NCBI RefSeq assembly: GCF_024172125.1
Contig: NZ_JAMZEA010000001.1
Coordinates: 186,001 to 250,000 of the forward strand
DNA from: Actinomadura rupiterrae
Lineage (GTDB): Bacteria; Actinomycetota; Actinomycetes; Streptosporangiales; Streptosporangiaceae
Length of the DNA: 64,000 nucleotides
Reading direction: 5' to 3'
Shown: piece after piece, positions 51,982-60,699 of the stretch
Layout of the letters: the number at the start of each line of letters is the position of its first letter
Numbering within the stretch: the stretch's first letter is position 1
Made by a program: the position numbers and the translations under genes
Notes under the pieces: generated by a model
What the model saw: the letters and a program-made list of their open reading frames with translations, nothing else
What the model was told of the DNA's origin: nothing
Databases searched by the model: none

Positions 51982-52056
51982 TTGAATGGGCGTTCAATGG
52001 CGTTCGTCCCGACTCGCCGTTAGTTTGGAAGGTCTTCCGCCGGAAGCGCCTTCCGG
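51982..52056. promoter_or_regulatory. Two dyads between the MFS and Lrp genes
   Basis: TTGAA-n6-TTCAA (51982-51997) and the perfect CCGGAAG-CGC-CTTCCGG (52040-52056) lie in the 132-bp divergent gap, with GGAAGG-T-CTTCC just before the second. The first fits an Lrp-type site. The second is in the lrp leader and could be an operator or an RNA hairpin. Confidence 0.5.
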
Positions 52057-52081
52057 TCGAACCAGGAACGGGAGTCGGCAG

Positions 52082-52561
52082 GTGGACCAGACCGACCAGC
52101 GGATCATCGCCGAGCTCCAGGCGGACGGGAGGCTGTCCTTCAACCGCCTCGCCGCGCGCGTGAACCTGTCGCCGCCCGCCGTCGCCGAGCGCGTCCGCCG
52201 GCTGGAGGAGTCCGGCGTGATCACCGGCTACCGCGCCGAGGTGGACCCCGCCGCCGTCGGCCTCCCGCTCACCGCCTTCGTCCAGATGCGCTGCACGCCG
52301 GGCCGCTGCCTGCTCAAGACCACGACGGCCGAGGACCTCCCCGAGGTCGTCGAGATCCACAAGCTGAGCGGCGCGTGGTGCACGATGCTGAAGGTGCGCG
52401 TCGCCTCGTTCCCGCACCTGGAGGGCCTGTTCGAGCGCCTGGGCGAGCAGGGCGAGATGAACAGCCACATCGTCCTGTCCACCCCCTACGAGGCCGCGAC
52501 GGTAGACCCCCGCCCTGCTGAGTCGCGCCCCGTAACACCGTCCAAAGGCTGGTCCCGCTAG
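52082..52561 (+). CDS. Lrp/AsnC-family transcriptional regulator
   Basis: The 159-residue protein starts at GTG 52082 (DQTDQRIIAELQADGRLSF), with the winged helix LAARVNLSPPAVAERVRRLE and a RAM ligand domain (YRAEVDPAAVGLPLTAFVQM). It likely controls the divergent MFS exporter in response to an amino acid. The C-terminal 25 residues are Pro/Ser-rich and extend past the usual family end. Confidence 0.9.
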   Translation: MDQTDQRIIAELQADGRLSFNRLAARVNLSPPAVAERVRRLEESGVITGYRAEVDPAAVGLPLTAFVQMRCTPGRCLLKTTTAEDLPEVVEIHKLSGAWCTMLKVRVASFPHLEGLFERLGEQGEMNSHIVLSTPYEAATVDPRPAESRPVTPSKGWSR

Positions 52562-52621
52562 GCCTGGACACCAGGGCCGCGTAAGCCGGACGAACGAGCC
52601 CGCAGGCCGGGCACCAGGGGC

Positions 52622-53206
52622 TTAGGAGGTGAGGGTTTTCAGGAAGGCGTCGAGTAGGTGGAGTTGGCGTTCTGGTGGGAACGCCTCCGCGTCGAACAGG
52701 GCTTGGACGATGAGTCCGAGGACGAACGAGTTGATGCTCGCCGCCACATCGTCCGGATCGGATTCGGGGATCTCGCCCAAACGCTGGGCGGCCTGCACGT
52801 GGTGGCGGATTCGCTCGCGCGCCCGCGCGTAGCGGACGCCATGTCCCGCCGCGAGTTCCTTGGCGCCAAGCGCCGCGTCCCATGAGCTGACCCAGATCCG
52901 GTTGCTGGCGGCGGCCTGCGGCGTCAGCGGAAGGACGTCCGCGATGAGGGCGCGCAGCCCGCTCAGCCCCTCGGGCGCCTCCGGTCTCGGACGCGCCTCG
53001 CGCCGCTCTTCCAGCAGCGCGAGCGCGTGCTCCACGAGCTCCTGCTTGCTGCCGAAGTAGTGCGTGACCAGGCCGGTCGTCGCACCCATCTCGGCGGCGA
53101 CCGCGCGCAGCGTCAGCCCGCCGAAGCCGTGCTCGGCGAGGACGCGCCAGACGGCCGCGGACACGTCCCGGCGGCGGGCGTCGTGGTCTCCCTTGTGGCG
53201 CGGCAT
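52622..53206 (-). CDS. TetR-family transcriptional regulator
   Basis: The 194-residue protein from ATG 53206 has the helix-turn-helix LTLRAVAAEMGATTGLVTHY and a BetI-like C-terminal domain (NRIWVSSWDAALG). It is divergent from the GNAT-NTF2 gene across 49 bp containing the perfect dyad ACGTTC-CCA-GAACGT. Control of that neighbour and itself is likely. Confidence 0.88.
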   Translation of the reverse strand: MPRHKGDHDARRRDVSAAVWRVLAEHGFGGLTLRAVAAEMGATTGLVTHYFGSKQELVEHALALLEERREARPRPEAPEGLSGLRALIADVLPLTPQAAASNRIWVSSWDAALGAKELAAGHGVRYARARERIRHHVQAAQRLGEIPESDPDDVAASINSFVLGLIVQALFDAEAFPPERQLHLLDAFLKTLTS

Positions 53207-53217
53207 GCGGACAGAGT

Positions 53218-53232
53218 ACGTTCCCAGAACGT
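53218..53232. promoter_or_regulatory. TetR operator in the divergent gap
   Basis: ACGTTC-CCA-GAACGT is a perfect 15-bp inverted repeat centred about 19 bp from the TetR start and 31 bp from the GNAT-NTF2 start. Confidence 0.65.
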
Positions 53233-53255
53233 CCGTTATGTGAATCGGAGGGTCC

Positions 53256-54182
53256 TTGCTCGCCATCCCGCTGCGCGCCGACGCCGAGGTCCGCGCGCTC
53301 GAACCGCATCACGCCGCGGAGTTCCTGGCCCACCAGGACCGGGCCCGCGCGCACATCAGCCCGTGGGTCGGCGCAAGCTTCGTGGTCTCCGACCTGGACG
53401 GAGCGCGCGAGGTGCTCCGCCGCTACGCGGGCGGCGCGGCGGCCGACGAGCGCCGCCTGTACGGCATCTGGCTGGACGGCGTCCTCGTCGGCGGCGCGAT
53501 GTTCGTCTCCTTCGACACCGCGTCCGGCGCCTGCGAGGTCGGCTGCTGGCTCGAACCCGCGGCCGAGGGCAACGGGCTGATCGCCCAGGTCGTCCGGTTG
53601 ATGCTGGACTGGGCGTTCGGCGAGCGCGGCATGGCCCGTGCCGATTGGCGGACGCTGCCGGACAACGTCCGCAGCATCAACGTCGCCGAACGCCTCGGCA
53701 TGACGCGCCAGGACGAGCAGCTCTGGGCCGTCACCGCTGACGAGTGGACGGCGTCCTCGCGCGCGCCCGGCCAGGACGCCGCGATCAAGGCCGAGCTGGA
53801 CGGCCTCATGCGCACGTGCCTGGACGCCTTCACCAACACCGGCGGCCGGGCGCCGAACGTCGGCGTCATCCGCGACCTGTTCATCCCGCAGGGCATGATC
53901 ATCAGCAACGCCGGCCCGGAGCCCCTGGTCCACGACCTGGAGTCCTTCATCGCGCCGCGCGAGCGGATGCTCACGGACGGGACGCTCACCGAGTTCTCCG
54001 AATGGGAGGTCGCCTCGCGGACGGAGATCCTCGGCTCGGTGGCGCAGCGCTTCAGCGTCTACGAGAAGTCGGGCATCCGGGACGGCGAGCGTTTCCACAC
54101 GAGAGGCCGGAAGACCACCCAGTTCGTCCGCACCCCCAAGGGCTGGCGCATGAGCTCGATGGCCTGGAACGACCTCCCGTAA
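53256..54182 (+). CDS. GNAT acetyltransferase fused to an NTF2-like (SnoaL/DUF4440-type) domain
   Basis: The 308-residue protein starts at TTG 53256, supported by CGGAGGG 4-10 nt upstream. Residues 1-165 form a RimJ/RimL-type acetyltransferase (SPWVGASFVVSDLDGAREVL, CWLEPAAEGNGLIAQVVRLM, NVRSINVAERLGM). Residues about 175-308 form an NTF2-like domain (ELDGLMRTCLDAFTNTGGRA, TEFSEWEVASRTEILGSVAQ, TTQFVRTPKGWRMSSMAWN). I do not recognise this fusion as standard. The NTF2-like part could bind the acyl acceptor or act as a separate catalyst. Confidence 0.8.
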   Translation: MLAIPLRADAEVRALEPHHAAEFLAHQDRARAHISPWVGASFVVSDLDGAREVLRRYAGGAAADERRLYGIWLDGVLVGGAMFVSFDTASGACEVGCWLEPAAEGNGLIAQVVRLMLDWAFGERGMARADWRTLPDNVRSINVAERLGMTRQDEQLWAVTADEWTASSRAPGQDAAIKAELDGLMRTCLDAFTNTGGRAPNVGVIRDLFIPQGMIISNAGPEPLVHDLESFIAPRERMLTDGTLTEFSEWEVASRTEILGSVAQRFSVYEKSGIRDGERFHTRGRKTTQFVRTPKGWRMSSMAWNDLP

Positions 54183-54184
54183 AA

Positions 54185-54223
54185 CCATACGGTCGATCGC
54201 ACGTAGAAGCGTCCGCCGTATGG
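54185..54223. promoter_or_regulatory. CCATACGG inverted repeat upstream of a TetR gene
   Basis: CCATACGG (54185-54192) and CCGTATGG (54216-54223) are perfect complements separated by 23 bp and end 14 bp before the next TetR ATG. They may be two half-sites for autoregulation. Confidence 0.5.
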
Positions 54224-54237
54224 CACGATGAAGGGCG

Positions 54238-54855
54238 ATGAGCGACAACCCCGACCCGGCCGTGACCGACGGACGCCTGCTGCGCGGCGCCCGGTCCCGG
54301 CGCGCCATCACCCGGCACGCCGTTGACGTCGCCTCGCTGGAGGGCCTCAACGGCCTCAGCCTCGGCCGCCTCGCCACCGACCTCGACCTGAGCAAGAGCG
54401 GCATCCAGACCCTCTTCAGGACGAAGGAGAACCTGCACCTGGCCACGGTCGAGGCGGCCCGCGACCTGTTCGTCGACGCGGTCGTCCGGCCGGCGCAGTC
54501 CGAGCCGCACGGCGTCGCGCGCCTGAACGCCCTCATCGAGAACTGGATCGCCTACGCCGAGAAGCCGCTGTTCACCGGCGGCTGCTTCTGGGCGGCGAAC
54601 CTCCCCGACTTCGACAGCCGCCCCGGCCCCGTCCGCGACGCCCTCGCCGACCAGCGCCGCGACTGGCAGTCCCTCATCGCCACCGAACTCCGCCACGCCA
54701 TGACCGGCAAGCAGATCGCCCCCCAGGACCCCGACCTGGCCGCCTTCCAGATCGACGCCATCCTCAACGCCACCAACACCGCCCTCCGCCTGGACGACCC
54801 CCAGGCCCCCACCAAAGCCCGCCGCGCCCTAACCCCCTTCCTAACCCACCCCTGA
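54238..54855 (+). CDS. TetR-family transcriptional regulator
   Basis: The 205-residue protein has a helix-turn-helix (VASLEGLNGLSLGRLATDLD, LSKSGIQTLFRTKENL) and the TetR C-terminal segment FTGGCFWAANLPDFDSRPGP. ATG 54238 follows AAGGGCG. Its likely target is itself, through the CCATACGG repeat. No divergent partner exists and the gene upstream is co-directional 55 bp away. Confidence 0.88.
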   Translation: MSDNPDPAVTDGRLLRGARSRRAITRHAVDVASLEGLNGLSLGRLATDLDLSKSGIQTLFRTKENLHLATVEAARDLFVDAVVRPAQSEPHGVARLNALIENWIAYAEKPLFTGGCFWAANLPDFDSRPGPVRDALADQRRDWQSLIATELRHAMTGKQIAPQDPDLAAFQIDAILNATNTALRLDDPQAPTKARRALTPFLTHP

Positions 54856-55200
54856 CCACCCCAACCCCCATCCACCAAACACGCCCCTCCCAGCACAACC
54901 ACCACCCCAACCCCGCCAACACCCACCACGCCCCGCACGCTGGGTCACGCACGCGGGTCACGCGCGTCGGGACGCCGGGTTACGCGCGCGTCGGGACACC
55001 TGTATTCGTGGACAGGCGTGGCTTGAGAGCGCACATGGTTGGACACGCGCAGCCTTGAACGCTGGCGCCCTTGGCCGCGGGGGCGCAGGGACGCCAGCAC
55101 GCAGGACGCCAGCGCGCGGGGCGGGCGGGGGCGCGTGGGTAGGGGGTGCGTGGGGACGTGGGTGGGCGGGCCGTCGTTGGGGGCGGTTGTGCGTCAGGGT
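54856..55200. other. Intergenic region with G-poor tract and short repeats
   Basis: From 54856 to about 54935 the plus strand is nearly free of G and T, with runs of C and A. It then changes to GGGTCACGCGCGTCGGGAC-like repeats and GGACGCCAGCGCG phrases. No gene is supported. Confidence 0.55.
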
Positions 55201-55223
55201 AGGTGGGTGGAGGAGGGGTTGAG

Positions 55224-55808
55224 ATGGATGAGACTGAGCAGTTGGCGGGGTTCGTTTTTGAGATGGGGCTGCTGAAGCGGTACAAGCGGACGGGGTGGCT
55301 GGTCGCGGGGGTCGCGGATCCGGAGAGCATCGCCGATCATTCGTTTCGTGCCGCCGTTCTTGCGAGCGTGCTGGCGGCGCTGGAAGGCGCCGACCCGGAA
55401 CGTGCCGCGTTGCTCAGCCTGTTTCATGACAGCCAGGAGACGCGCCTCACCGACCTTCCCTACTTGGCCAAGCCGTACGTCACCAAGGCGTCCAACGAGC
55501 ACGTCACCGCGCACCAGATGCAGGGCCTCCCGGACGTGGTCGCCAGGCTCATCACCGGAGCGGTGGACGAGTACGAAGGCAAGGAAAGCCTCGAAGCAGT
55601 CTGCGCGCGTGACGCGGACAAGCTCGAATGCCTGATCCAGGCCATCGAGTACGGCGACCAGGGCAACCGGAACATCAAGCCGTGGATCGAGAGCTCCCTG
55701 GCCCAGCTCCGGACAGAGTCGGCCAAGCGGCTAGCCCATCAGGCCATGGAGACCGGCACGCTCGACTGGGCCTTCCGCGCCCTCAGCGACGACAGCACCG
55801 AGTCTTGA
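55224..55808 (+). CDS. HD-domain hydrolase, YfbR-like 5'-deoxynucleotidase family
   Basis: The 194-residue protein has the HD metal motif: ESIADHSFRAAVLASVLA, LLSLFHDSQETRLTDLP and ARDADKLECLIQAIEYGDQG supply the H, HD and D ligands. This arrangement fits small HD hydrolases of the YfbR type, which dephosphorylate deoxynucleoside monophosphates. ATG 55224 has GGAGGAGGGG upstream. Confidence 0.88.
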   Translation: MDETEQLAGFVFEMGLLKRYKRTGWLVAGVADPESIADHSFRAAVLASVLAALEGADPERAALLSLFHDSQETRLTDLPYLAKPYVTKASNEHVTAHQMQGLPDVVARLITGAVDEYEGKESLEAVCARDADKLECLIQAIEYGDQGNRNIKPWIESSLAQLRTESAKRLAHQAMETGTLDWAFRALSDDSTES

Positions 55809-55823
55809 CCTGACTCACGTCCG

Positions 55824-56192
55824 CTATCCGGAGCCGTGCTGGGATTTCAGGTGGTCGCGGAGGTCGTGGTCGAGGCGTTCGACGGTGTTGGCCATCGGTT
55901 TGACAGCCGTCAGGATCTCGTTGCGCAGACCGTCGAACTTCGCGCTCATCTCCGCGCGGAGGCCGTCGAGGCGGGCGTTGGTGCCGTCGATCTTGGCGTC
56001 CAGTTCCGCACGGGCGCCATCGATCTTGGTGTTGAGGCCGGTGCTGACGCCGTCGATCTTGGCGTCGAGCCTGGTGGCGACGCCGTCGATGCGGGCGGTG
56101 AGCTCGGAGCGGAACAGGCCCATCTGGCGGAAGATGACGCCGATGATGGCCACGGCCGACGCGATGAGCGGCCATACCTGAGCGAGATGCAT
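55824..56192 (-). CDS. Membrane-anchored coiled-coil protein
   Basis: The protein has about 122 residues from ATG 56192, with GAAGGGA upstream. One membrane segment (LIASAVAIIGVIFRQMGLF) is followed by repeated LDAKIDG and LRAEMSAKFDGLR blocks, an amphipathic coiled coil with an 11-residue repeat feel, and a His-rich end. Similar short proteins occur widely in bacteria without known function. A GTG at 56213 would add seven residues. Confidence 0.7.
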   Translation of the reverse strand: MHLAQVWPLIASAVAIIGVIFRQMGLFRSELTARIDGVATRLDAKIDGVSTGLNTKIDGARAELDAKIDGTNARLDGLRAEMSAKFDGLRNEILTAVKPMANTVERLDHDLRDHLKSQHGSG

Positions 56193-56484
56193 GACTTGTG
56201 GTCCCTTCGTCACGGACTGTACTTGAACCGATCATCCGGGACGGCGAGAACTGATCACAAGCCGAGGCGCAAGCTGTGGATAACTCGTCGCGGGCGCATG
56301 GCGCGGGAGCGGCTGGGCGTAGCCTTCGGCCTCGCTGGGACCGAAGGCGGGCGGAGGCATCGGAAGGTTAGGCGCGGCGCGAACGTGCGTGAAGGGCGAC
56401 GCGAAGGTGCGAAGAGCGGCGGGGAGGTGCGTGGAGGGCGGGGTGGGGCGCGGGCCGGTGGGAGGGCGCCGCGCCCCGGGAGGG

Positions 56485-57321
56485 TCAGAGGTGGCGGTCT
56501 TCGGGGCCGTCGTAGTGGTCGGGGCCCTGCATTTCGAGGGAGAGGGGCTGGACCATGTCGCTGTTGGCGGACGCGCGCCAGCCCTTCTCGCGGGTCGACT
56601 CCTCGATGGAGTGGGCGCAGAGGGAGAGGGAGCGGCAGACGATGAACATGGCCTTGAGCTGGAGCGGCTCGTAGCCCATGTCGAGGCCGACGCAGCCCAT
56701 GGAGCCCGGGCCGTTGATCCAGACGCGGCGGCCGAAGACGTCCTCGGTCGCGTCCTCCATGGCGCGGGCGATGGCGACGTAGCGGCCGGAGATGCCCAGT
56801 TCGTCCGAGAGGCCGAGCAGGCGTTCGGTGCGCGGGTCGCGGATGTGCTGGGCGTGGTGGAAACCGGGCATCCGCTCGCGGCGCTCGCGCATCTCGGCGA
56901 CGACCTTCGCGGCGGCCTCGGTGTCGGACAGGCCGTCGCGCTCGGCGCGCTCGGCGACGCCGCGGAACATCTCGGCCGGGCGGTCGGCCGTCCCGTGCAG
57001 GCGTCCGATGGCGGCGACGCCCGCGGCGACCGCGGCGTTCAGGTCCGCGCCGCCGGACGTGGCGAACCGGACGGTGGCCGAGGAAGGGGACATGGCGTGC
57101 TCGGCCATGTTCACCATGATCGCGTCCGTCATCCGGGCGACCTCGGGCGTCGGCAGCTCGCCGCGCAGCACCAGGTGGAAGTGGTCGGCGAAGGAGATGT
57201 TGCCCGTCAGCTCGTTGACGTCGTAACCGCGGATGACGATGCGGTCCTTGTTCTTCCACGCGATCGCGGTCTCCCACGCGAACGGCTTCTTCTCACCTTG
57301 CGAAACAGGGGAGCTCATCAT
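56485..57321 (-). CDS. Citryl-CoA lyase / citrate synthase-like protein
   Basis: The 278-residue protein is shorter than citrate synthase but keeps its core: IVIRGYDVNELTGNISFADH, RLHGTADRPAEMF, RMPGFHHAQHIRDPRTERLL, WINGPGSMGCVGLDMGY and RSLSLCAHSIEESTREKGW. This small type groups with citryl-CoA lyase-like proteins that cleave or form a citryl- or related acyl-CoA. It is coupled by ATGA to the CoA-transferase beta gene. The substrate is probably not citrate itself, given the ALDH and importer context; this is inference. Confidence 0.75.
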   Translation of the reverse strand: MMSSPVSQGEKKPFAWETAIAWKNKDRIVIRGYDVNELTGNISFADHFHLVLRGELPTPEVARMTDAIMVNMAEHAMSPSSATVRFATSGGADLNAAVAAGVAAIGRLHGTADRPAEMFRGVAERAERDGLSDTEAAAKVVAEMRERRERMPGFHHAQHIRDPRTERLLGLSDELGISGRYVAIARAMEDATEDVFGRRVWINGPGSMGCVGLDMGYEPLQLKAMFIVCRSLSLCAHSIEESTREKGWRASANSDMVQPLSLEMQGPDHYDGPEDRHL

Positions 57322-58067
57322 CGGTTCCTTTCCGGGAAGTACACGCAGTTGGGGTCGAGGACCTCGCGCAGCAGGCGGAGCTCCTCGGGGGAAGGCGGCT
57401 GCACGGAGGCCGGGGACGGGACGGAGTCGACCTCGAAGCCCGTCTCGGCGCGCACCGCGTCCAGGGTCGCGGACGGCATGAGCGCCGTGACGGTCAGCGC
57501 GGAGTCGGCGGCCTCCATGACGCAGAGGTCGGTGATGACCTTGACGTCCAGCGGCGGCAGCCCCGCCTTCTCGCGCTCGCCCGGCCCGGACAGGAAGCCG
57601 GGCGAGGTGACGTGGTCGCAGCGTTCGGGGAAGCGGCGCCGCTCGTGGTCGGTGAGGATCACGACCTTGCGGCAGTGCGAGGCGATGTCGTTCGCGCCGC
57701 CCGAGCCGGGCAGCCGCTTGCCCGCGACCCACGTCGAGTTGATGTTGGCGTAGCGGTCGATCTGCGCGCCGCCGAGGAACCCGGTCTGCACCAGGCCGCG
57801 CTGGACGAGCCCGCCGAGCGCCTCGAACAGGGAGCCGTGCCGGGACGCGCCGTGCATCAGCCGCGGGTCGACGACCGAGACGGGCGTCGGGACGACCTTC
57901 GGGAACACCACGCCGGACTCGATGACGAGCTTGGCGTTCGGGGCGTGGGTGCGCTGCGCCAGGGTGGCGGCCAGCAGCGGCAGCCCGGTCCCGACGATCA
58001 CCACGTCCCCGTCGGGGATCTGCCGCGCGCCCTCGACCGCCAGGATCTCGCGGGGAAAGGCAATCAA
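57318..58067 (-). CDS. CoA-transferase subunit beta (GctB-type)
   Basis: The 249-residue protein starts at TTG 58067, overlapping the alpha-subunit stop (TTGA), with AGGAG 8-12 nt upstream. Family I CoA-transferase features are GDVVIVGTGLPLLAATLAQ, the likely catalytic Glu E50 in KLVIESGVVFP, GFLGGAQIDRYANINSTW and GSGGANDIASHCRKVVILTD. It transfers CoA from an acyl-CoA to a carboxylic acid together with the alpha subunit. Confidence 0.87.
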   Translation of the reverse strand: MIAFPREILAVEGARQIPDGDVVIVGTGLPLLAATLAQRTHAPNAKLVIESGVVFPKVVPTPVSVVDPRLMHGASRHGSLFEALGGLVQRGLVQTGFLGGAQIDRYANINSTWVAGKRLPGSGGANDIASHCRKVVILTDHERRRFPERCDHVTSPGFLSGPGEREKAGLPPLDVKVITDLCVMEAADSALTVTALMPSATLDAVRAETGFEVDSVPSPASVQPPSPEELRLLREVLDPNCVYFPERNR

Positions 58068-58996
58068 ACGTAGCTCCTCATGGCCTCGGTCAGCTCGGCC
58101 CGGCGCGTCCCGGCCGGGTCGGTCCGGCGCAGGTAGGCGTCGAAGTCGGCAGGTTCCAGGACGTTCTCGGCGAGCCAGGACGCGTAGGTGTCGTCGCCGC
58201 GGCGGGCGAGCGCCTGGTAGGCCTTGATCTCGTCCTCGGCGAAGTCGTAGCCGCGGTAGACCGAGGTCGGGAACGCGCCGAAGGGCTGCGCAACGACGGC
58301 CGACACGTACGCGCCGGAGATCGTGACCTCCTCGGGACGGGCGTTCAGCGCGCCCTCCGGGACGACCTCCTCGACGGTCACGATGGTCGCGGACGACGCG
58401 CGCACCATGTCGACCTCGTGGCTGGTCACGCCCTCGATGACGACGTTCCCGAACGGGTCGGCGCGGTGCGCGTGTATCAGCGCGACATCCGGACGCAGCG
58501 CGCGCACCAGAACGACCGGGCCGGAACCCCACGGGTCGTCCAGTACATGGGCGATGCCCTCGGCGACCAGCGCGGCCAGGACGTCCGAGCCGAGCAGGCT
58601 GCGCGTCGGCAGGAACGGGACGCCGATCGCCCCGGCCGCGAACCGCGACGCCATCGTCAGGTGGCTGTGGTCGCGGACGTCGATCCGCCCGGCCTCGACG
58701 GCCCGCCGCCACGAGAACAGCGTCCCGTAACGTTCCAGGTTTCCCGATCCCTGCTCCGTCCGGACGACGAGCCCGGCGGCGACGAGGATGTCCAGCGGCA
58801 GCGACAGGTTGCAGCCGACGACGGTCAGCTCGCCGACGCCCTGCCGCGCGACCTCGTGGACGAGCGCCATCGGGCAGCGGTTGATGTTCTGCCCGCCCAT
58901 CCCGACGACCGAACCGGGCCGGACGAACCGCTCGACCGCGGCCGCGGCGGTCATCACCTTGTCGGCGGTCAGTAGGTTATGCACGCCGACCGCCAT
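58064..58996 (-). CDS. CoA-transferase subunit alpha (GctA-type)
   Basis: The protein has about 310 residues from ATG 58996; GTG 58984 is an alternative. The alpha-subunit fold is seen in RPGSVVGMGGQNINRCPMAL, TVVGCNLSLPLDILVAAGLV, GIPFLPTRS-like GVPFLPTRSLLGSD and PDVALIHAHRADPFGNVVIE. It overlaps the aldehyde dehydrogenase 3' end by 16-28 bp and the beta gene by TTGA. The operon therefore runs ALDH, alpha, beta, lyase. Confidence 0.87.
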   Translation of the reverse strand: MAVGVHNLLTADKVMTAAAAVERFVRPGSVVGMGGQNINRCPMALVHEVARQGVGELTVVGCNLSLPLDILVAAGLVVRTEQGSGNLERYGTLFSWRRAVEAGRIDVRDHSHLTMASRFAAGAIGVPFLPTRSLLGSDVLAALVAEGIAHVLDDPWGSGPVVLVRALRPDVALIHAHRADPFGNVVIEGVTSHEVDMVRASSATIVTVEEVVPEGALNARPEEVTISGAYVSAVVAQPFGAFPTSVYRGYDFAEDEIKAYQALARRGDDTYASWLAENVLEPADFDAYLRRTDPAGTRRAELTEAMRSYV

Positions 58997-60402
58997 TCGG
59001 TGTAGAAGTCCCAGACCTCGGGCGAGCACTCGGGCGGGCCGAACTGCGACAGCTTGGCGCCCATGTGCGGCAGGTGCGCGTACGCGCCGACGCCCGGCCG
59101 GTTGACATGCAGCATCCCGGCCTCGAACCGTTCGAGCGCCTCGAACGCCTTGCCCATGTCGCGGGTGAAGATCGTGCCGGACATGCCGTACCTGACGGAG
59201 TTGGAGATGCGCATCGCGTCGTCGAACCCGTCGCAGTCGATCACCGACAGCACCGGGCCGAAGATCTCCTCCTGCGCGATCTCGGAGTCCCACGGGACGT
59301 CCCGCAGCACGGTCGGCTGGACGTAGTAGCCCTCGGGCAGGCCGTCCACCGCGCGCGACCCGCCGATCGCCACGGACGCGCCGGCCCGCACCGCGCCCTC
59401 GATCGCCGAAAGGCACGCGTTCATCCGCTGCTCGTTCACGACCGGGCAGATGTCGGTGCCAGGGCGAAGCTCGGAGACGGCCGCGACGAGCCGGGCGAGG
59501 AAGTCCTCCTTGACGCGCCGGTCGACGATCACCCGGGACGTCGCGGAGCAGCGCTGCCCGGCCTGCCCGAACGCGCCGTGCACGACGGCCTTCACGGCCT
59601 TGTCGAGGTCCGCGTCGTCCAGGACGAGGACGGCGTTCTTCCCGCCGAGCTCCAGCTGCGTCCGCAGCAGCCGCCCCGCGCCCGCCTTCTGGATCGCGAG
59701 GCCGACCGGCAGCGACCCGGTGAAGCTGATCCCGGCGACGCCCGGGTTGTCCACGAGCCGCTCACCGGCCGCGATGTCGCCCTGGACGAGGTTCAGCACG
59801 CCCGGCGGGACCCCGGCGTCCGCGAACGCCTGCACGAGCAGCGCCGCCGACAGCGGGGTGAACGGCGACGGCTTCAGCACCGCCGTGCAACCCGCCAGCA
59901 ACGCCGGCGCGACCTTCCACATGGGGATCGCGAGCGGGAAGTTCCACGGCGTCACCAGCCCGACCACGCCGAGCGGCACGCGGAAGGTGTAGGACAGCGT
60001 GCGCGGCTCCTCGGCGGGCGTGGTCACGCCGTTCAGGCGGCGCGCCTCCCCGGCGGTGAAATCGATGATCGCCAGCGCGCGCTTCACCTCGCCGCGCGCC
60101 TCCGGCAGGAGCTTGCCCTGCTCGCGCGAGACCGCGCGGGCGAAGTCCTCGGCGCGCTCCTCGATCAGCCGCTCGGCCGTCCGCAGGAACTCGGCGCGCC
60201 GGATCGGGCCGAGCGCCTTCCAGCCGGGCAGGGCGGCGGACGCCGCGTCCACCGCGTTGTCCACGTCCGGGCCGCCGGACTCGGCGAAGTCCCCGATCAC
60301 GTCGGAGACATCGGCGGGATTCACATTGGGCCGGGTGCGCCCGCTCTCGGGCGGAACCCATTTCCCGTCGATGTAATTGCTGGTCTCATGGTGCTGCGCC
60401 AT
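58969..60402 (-). CDS. NAD(P)-dependent aldehyde dehydrogenase
   Basis: The 477-residue ALDH has TPWNFPLAIPMWKVAPALLA, FTGSLPVGLAIQ, E251 in QLELGGKNA and catalytic C285 in AGQRCSATSR. The C-terminal GAYAHLPHMGAKLSQFGPPE is a feature of semialdehyde-type members such as alpha-ketoglutaric or related semialdehyde dehydrogenases. It heads the minus-strand operon and likely makes the acid that the CoA-transferase activates. It is divergent from the ABC importer. Confidence 0.88.
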   Translation of the reverse strand: MAQHHETSNYIDGKWVPPESGRTRPNVNPADVSDVIGDFAESGGPDVDNAVDAASAALPGWKALGPIRRAEFLRTAERLIEERAEDFARAVSREQGKLLPEARGEVKRALAIIDFTAGEARRLNGVTTPAEEPRTLSYTFRVPLGVVGLVTPWNFPLAIPMWKVAPALLAGCTAVLKPSPFTPLSAALLVQAFADAGVPPGVLNLVQGDIAAGERLVDNPGVAGISFTGSLPVGLAIQKAGAGRLLRTQLELGGKNAVLVLDDADLDKAVKAVVHGAFGQAGQRCSATSRVIVDRRVKEDFLARLVAAVSELRPGTDICPVVNEQRMNACLSAIEGAVRAGASVAIGGSRAVDGLPEGYYVQPTVLRDVPWDSEIAQEEIFGPVLSVIDCDGFDDAMRISNSVRYGMSGTIFTRDMGKAFEALERFEAGMLHVNRPGVGAYAHLPHMGAKLSQFGPPECSPEVWDFYTEWRSACITY

Positions 60403-60583
60403 GCGGCAAGCGTCCCGGCCCGCCGCGCCGGTCACAATGGGCACTTCGCGATGGCCCTCATAGATCACGGCTATCACCCCCGCGACCTGCGAAGAAGCAA
60501 CGTTAATCCTTGGCGGACGGCAGGTTAAGCCAATGTTGCGAGCGCGATGTCCGCGCAGGTCAAGCGATATCCGATCGGCCTTG

Positions 60584-60606
60584 CCTATAGCCCTCATAGC
60601 CATAAG
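60584..60606. promoter_or_regulatory. CCCTCATAG-containing element in the ABC/ALDH divergent region
   Basis: CCTATAGCCCTCATAGCCATAAG closely matches the element upstream of the aminotransferase. A third, weaker copy, GGCCCTCATAGATCACGGC, is at 60453-60471. The 297-bp gap has no gene. Confidence 0.45.
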
Positions 60607-60699
60607 CCGATGGCGCCCCCGAAACCCGGGGATTAGACATGCCCACACGGCGGGGATCCGTGCCCGCCCCTCCCCCGCGAGACGAAACGAGGCTAGACG

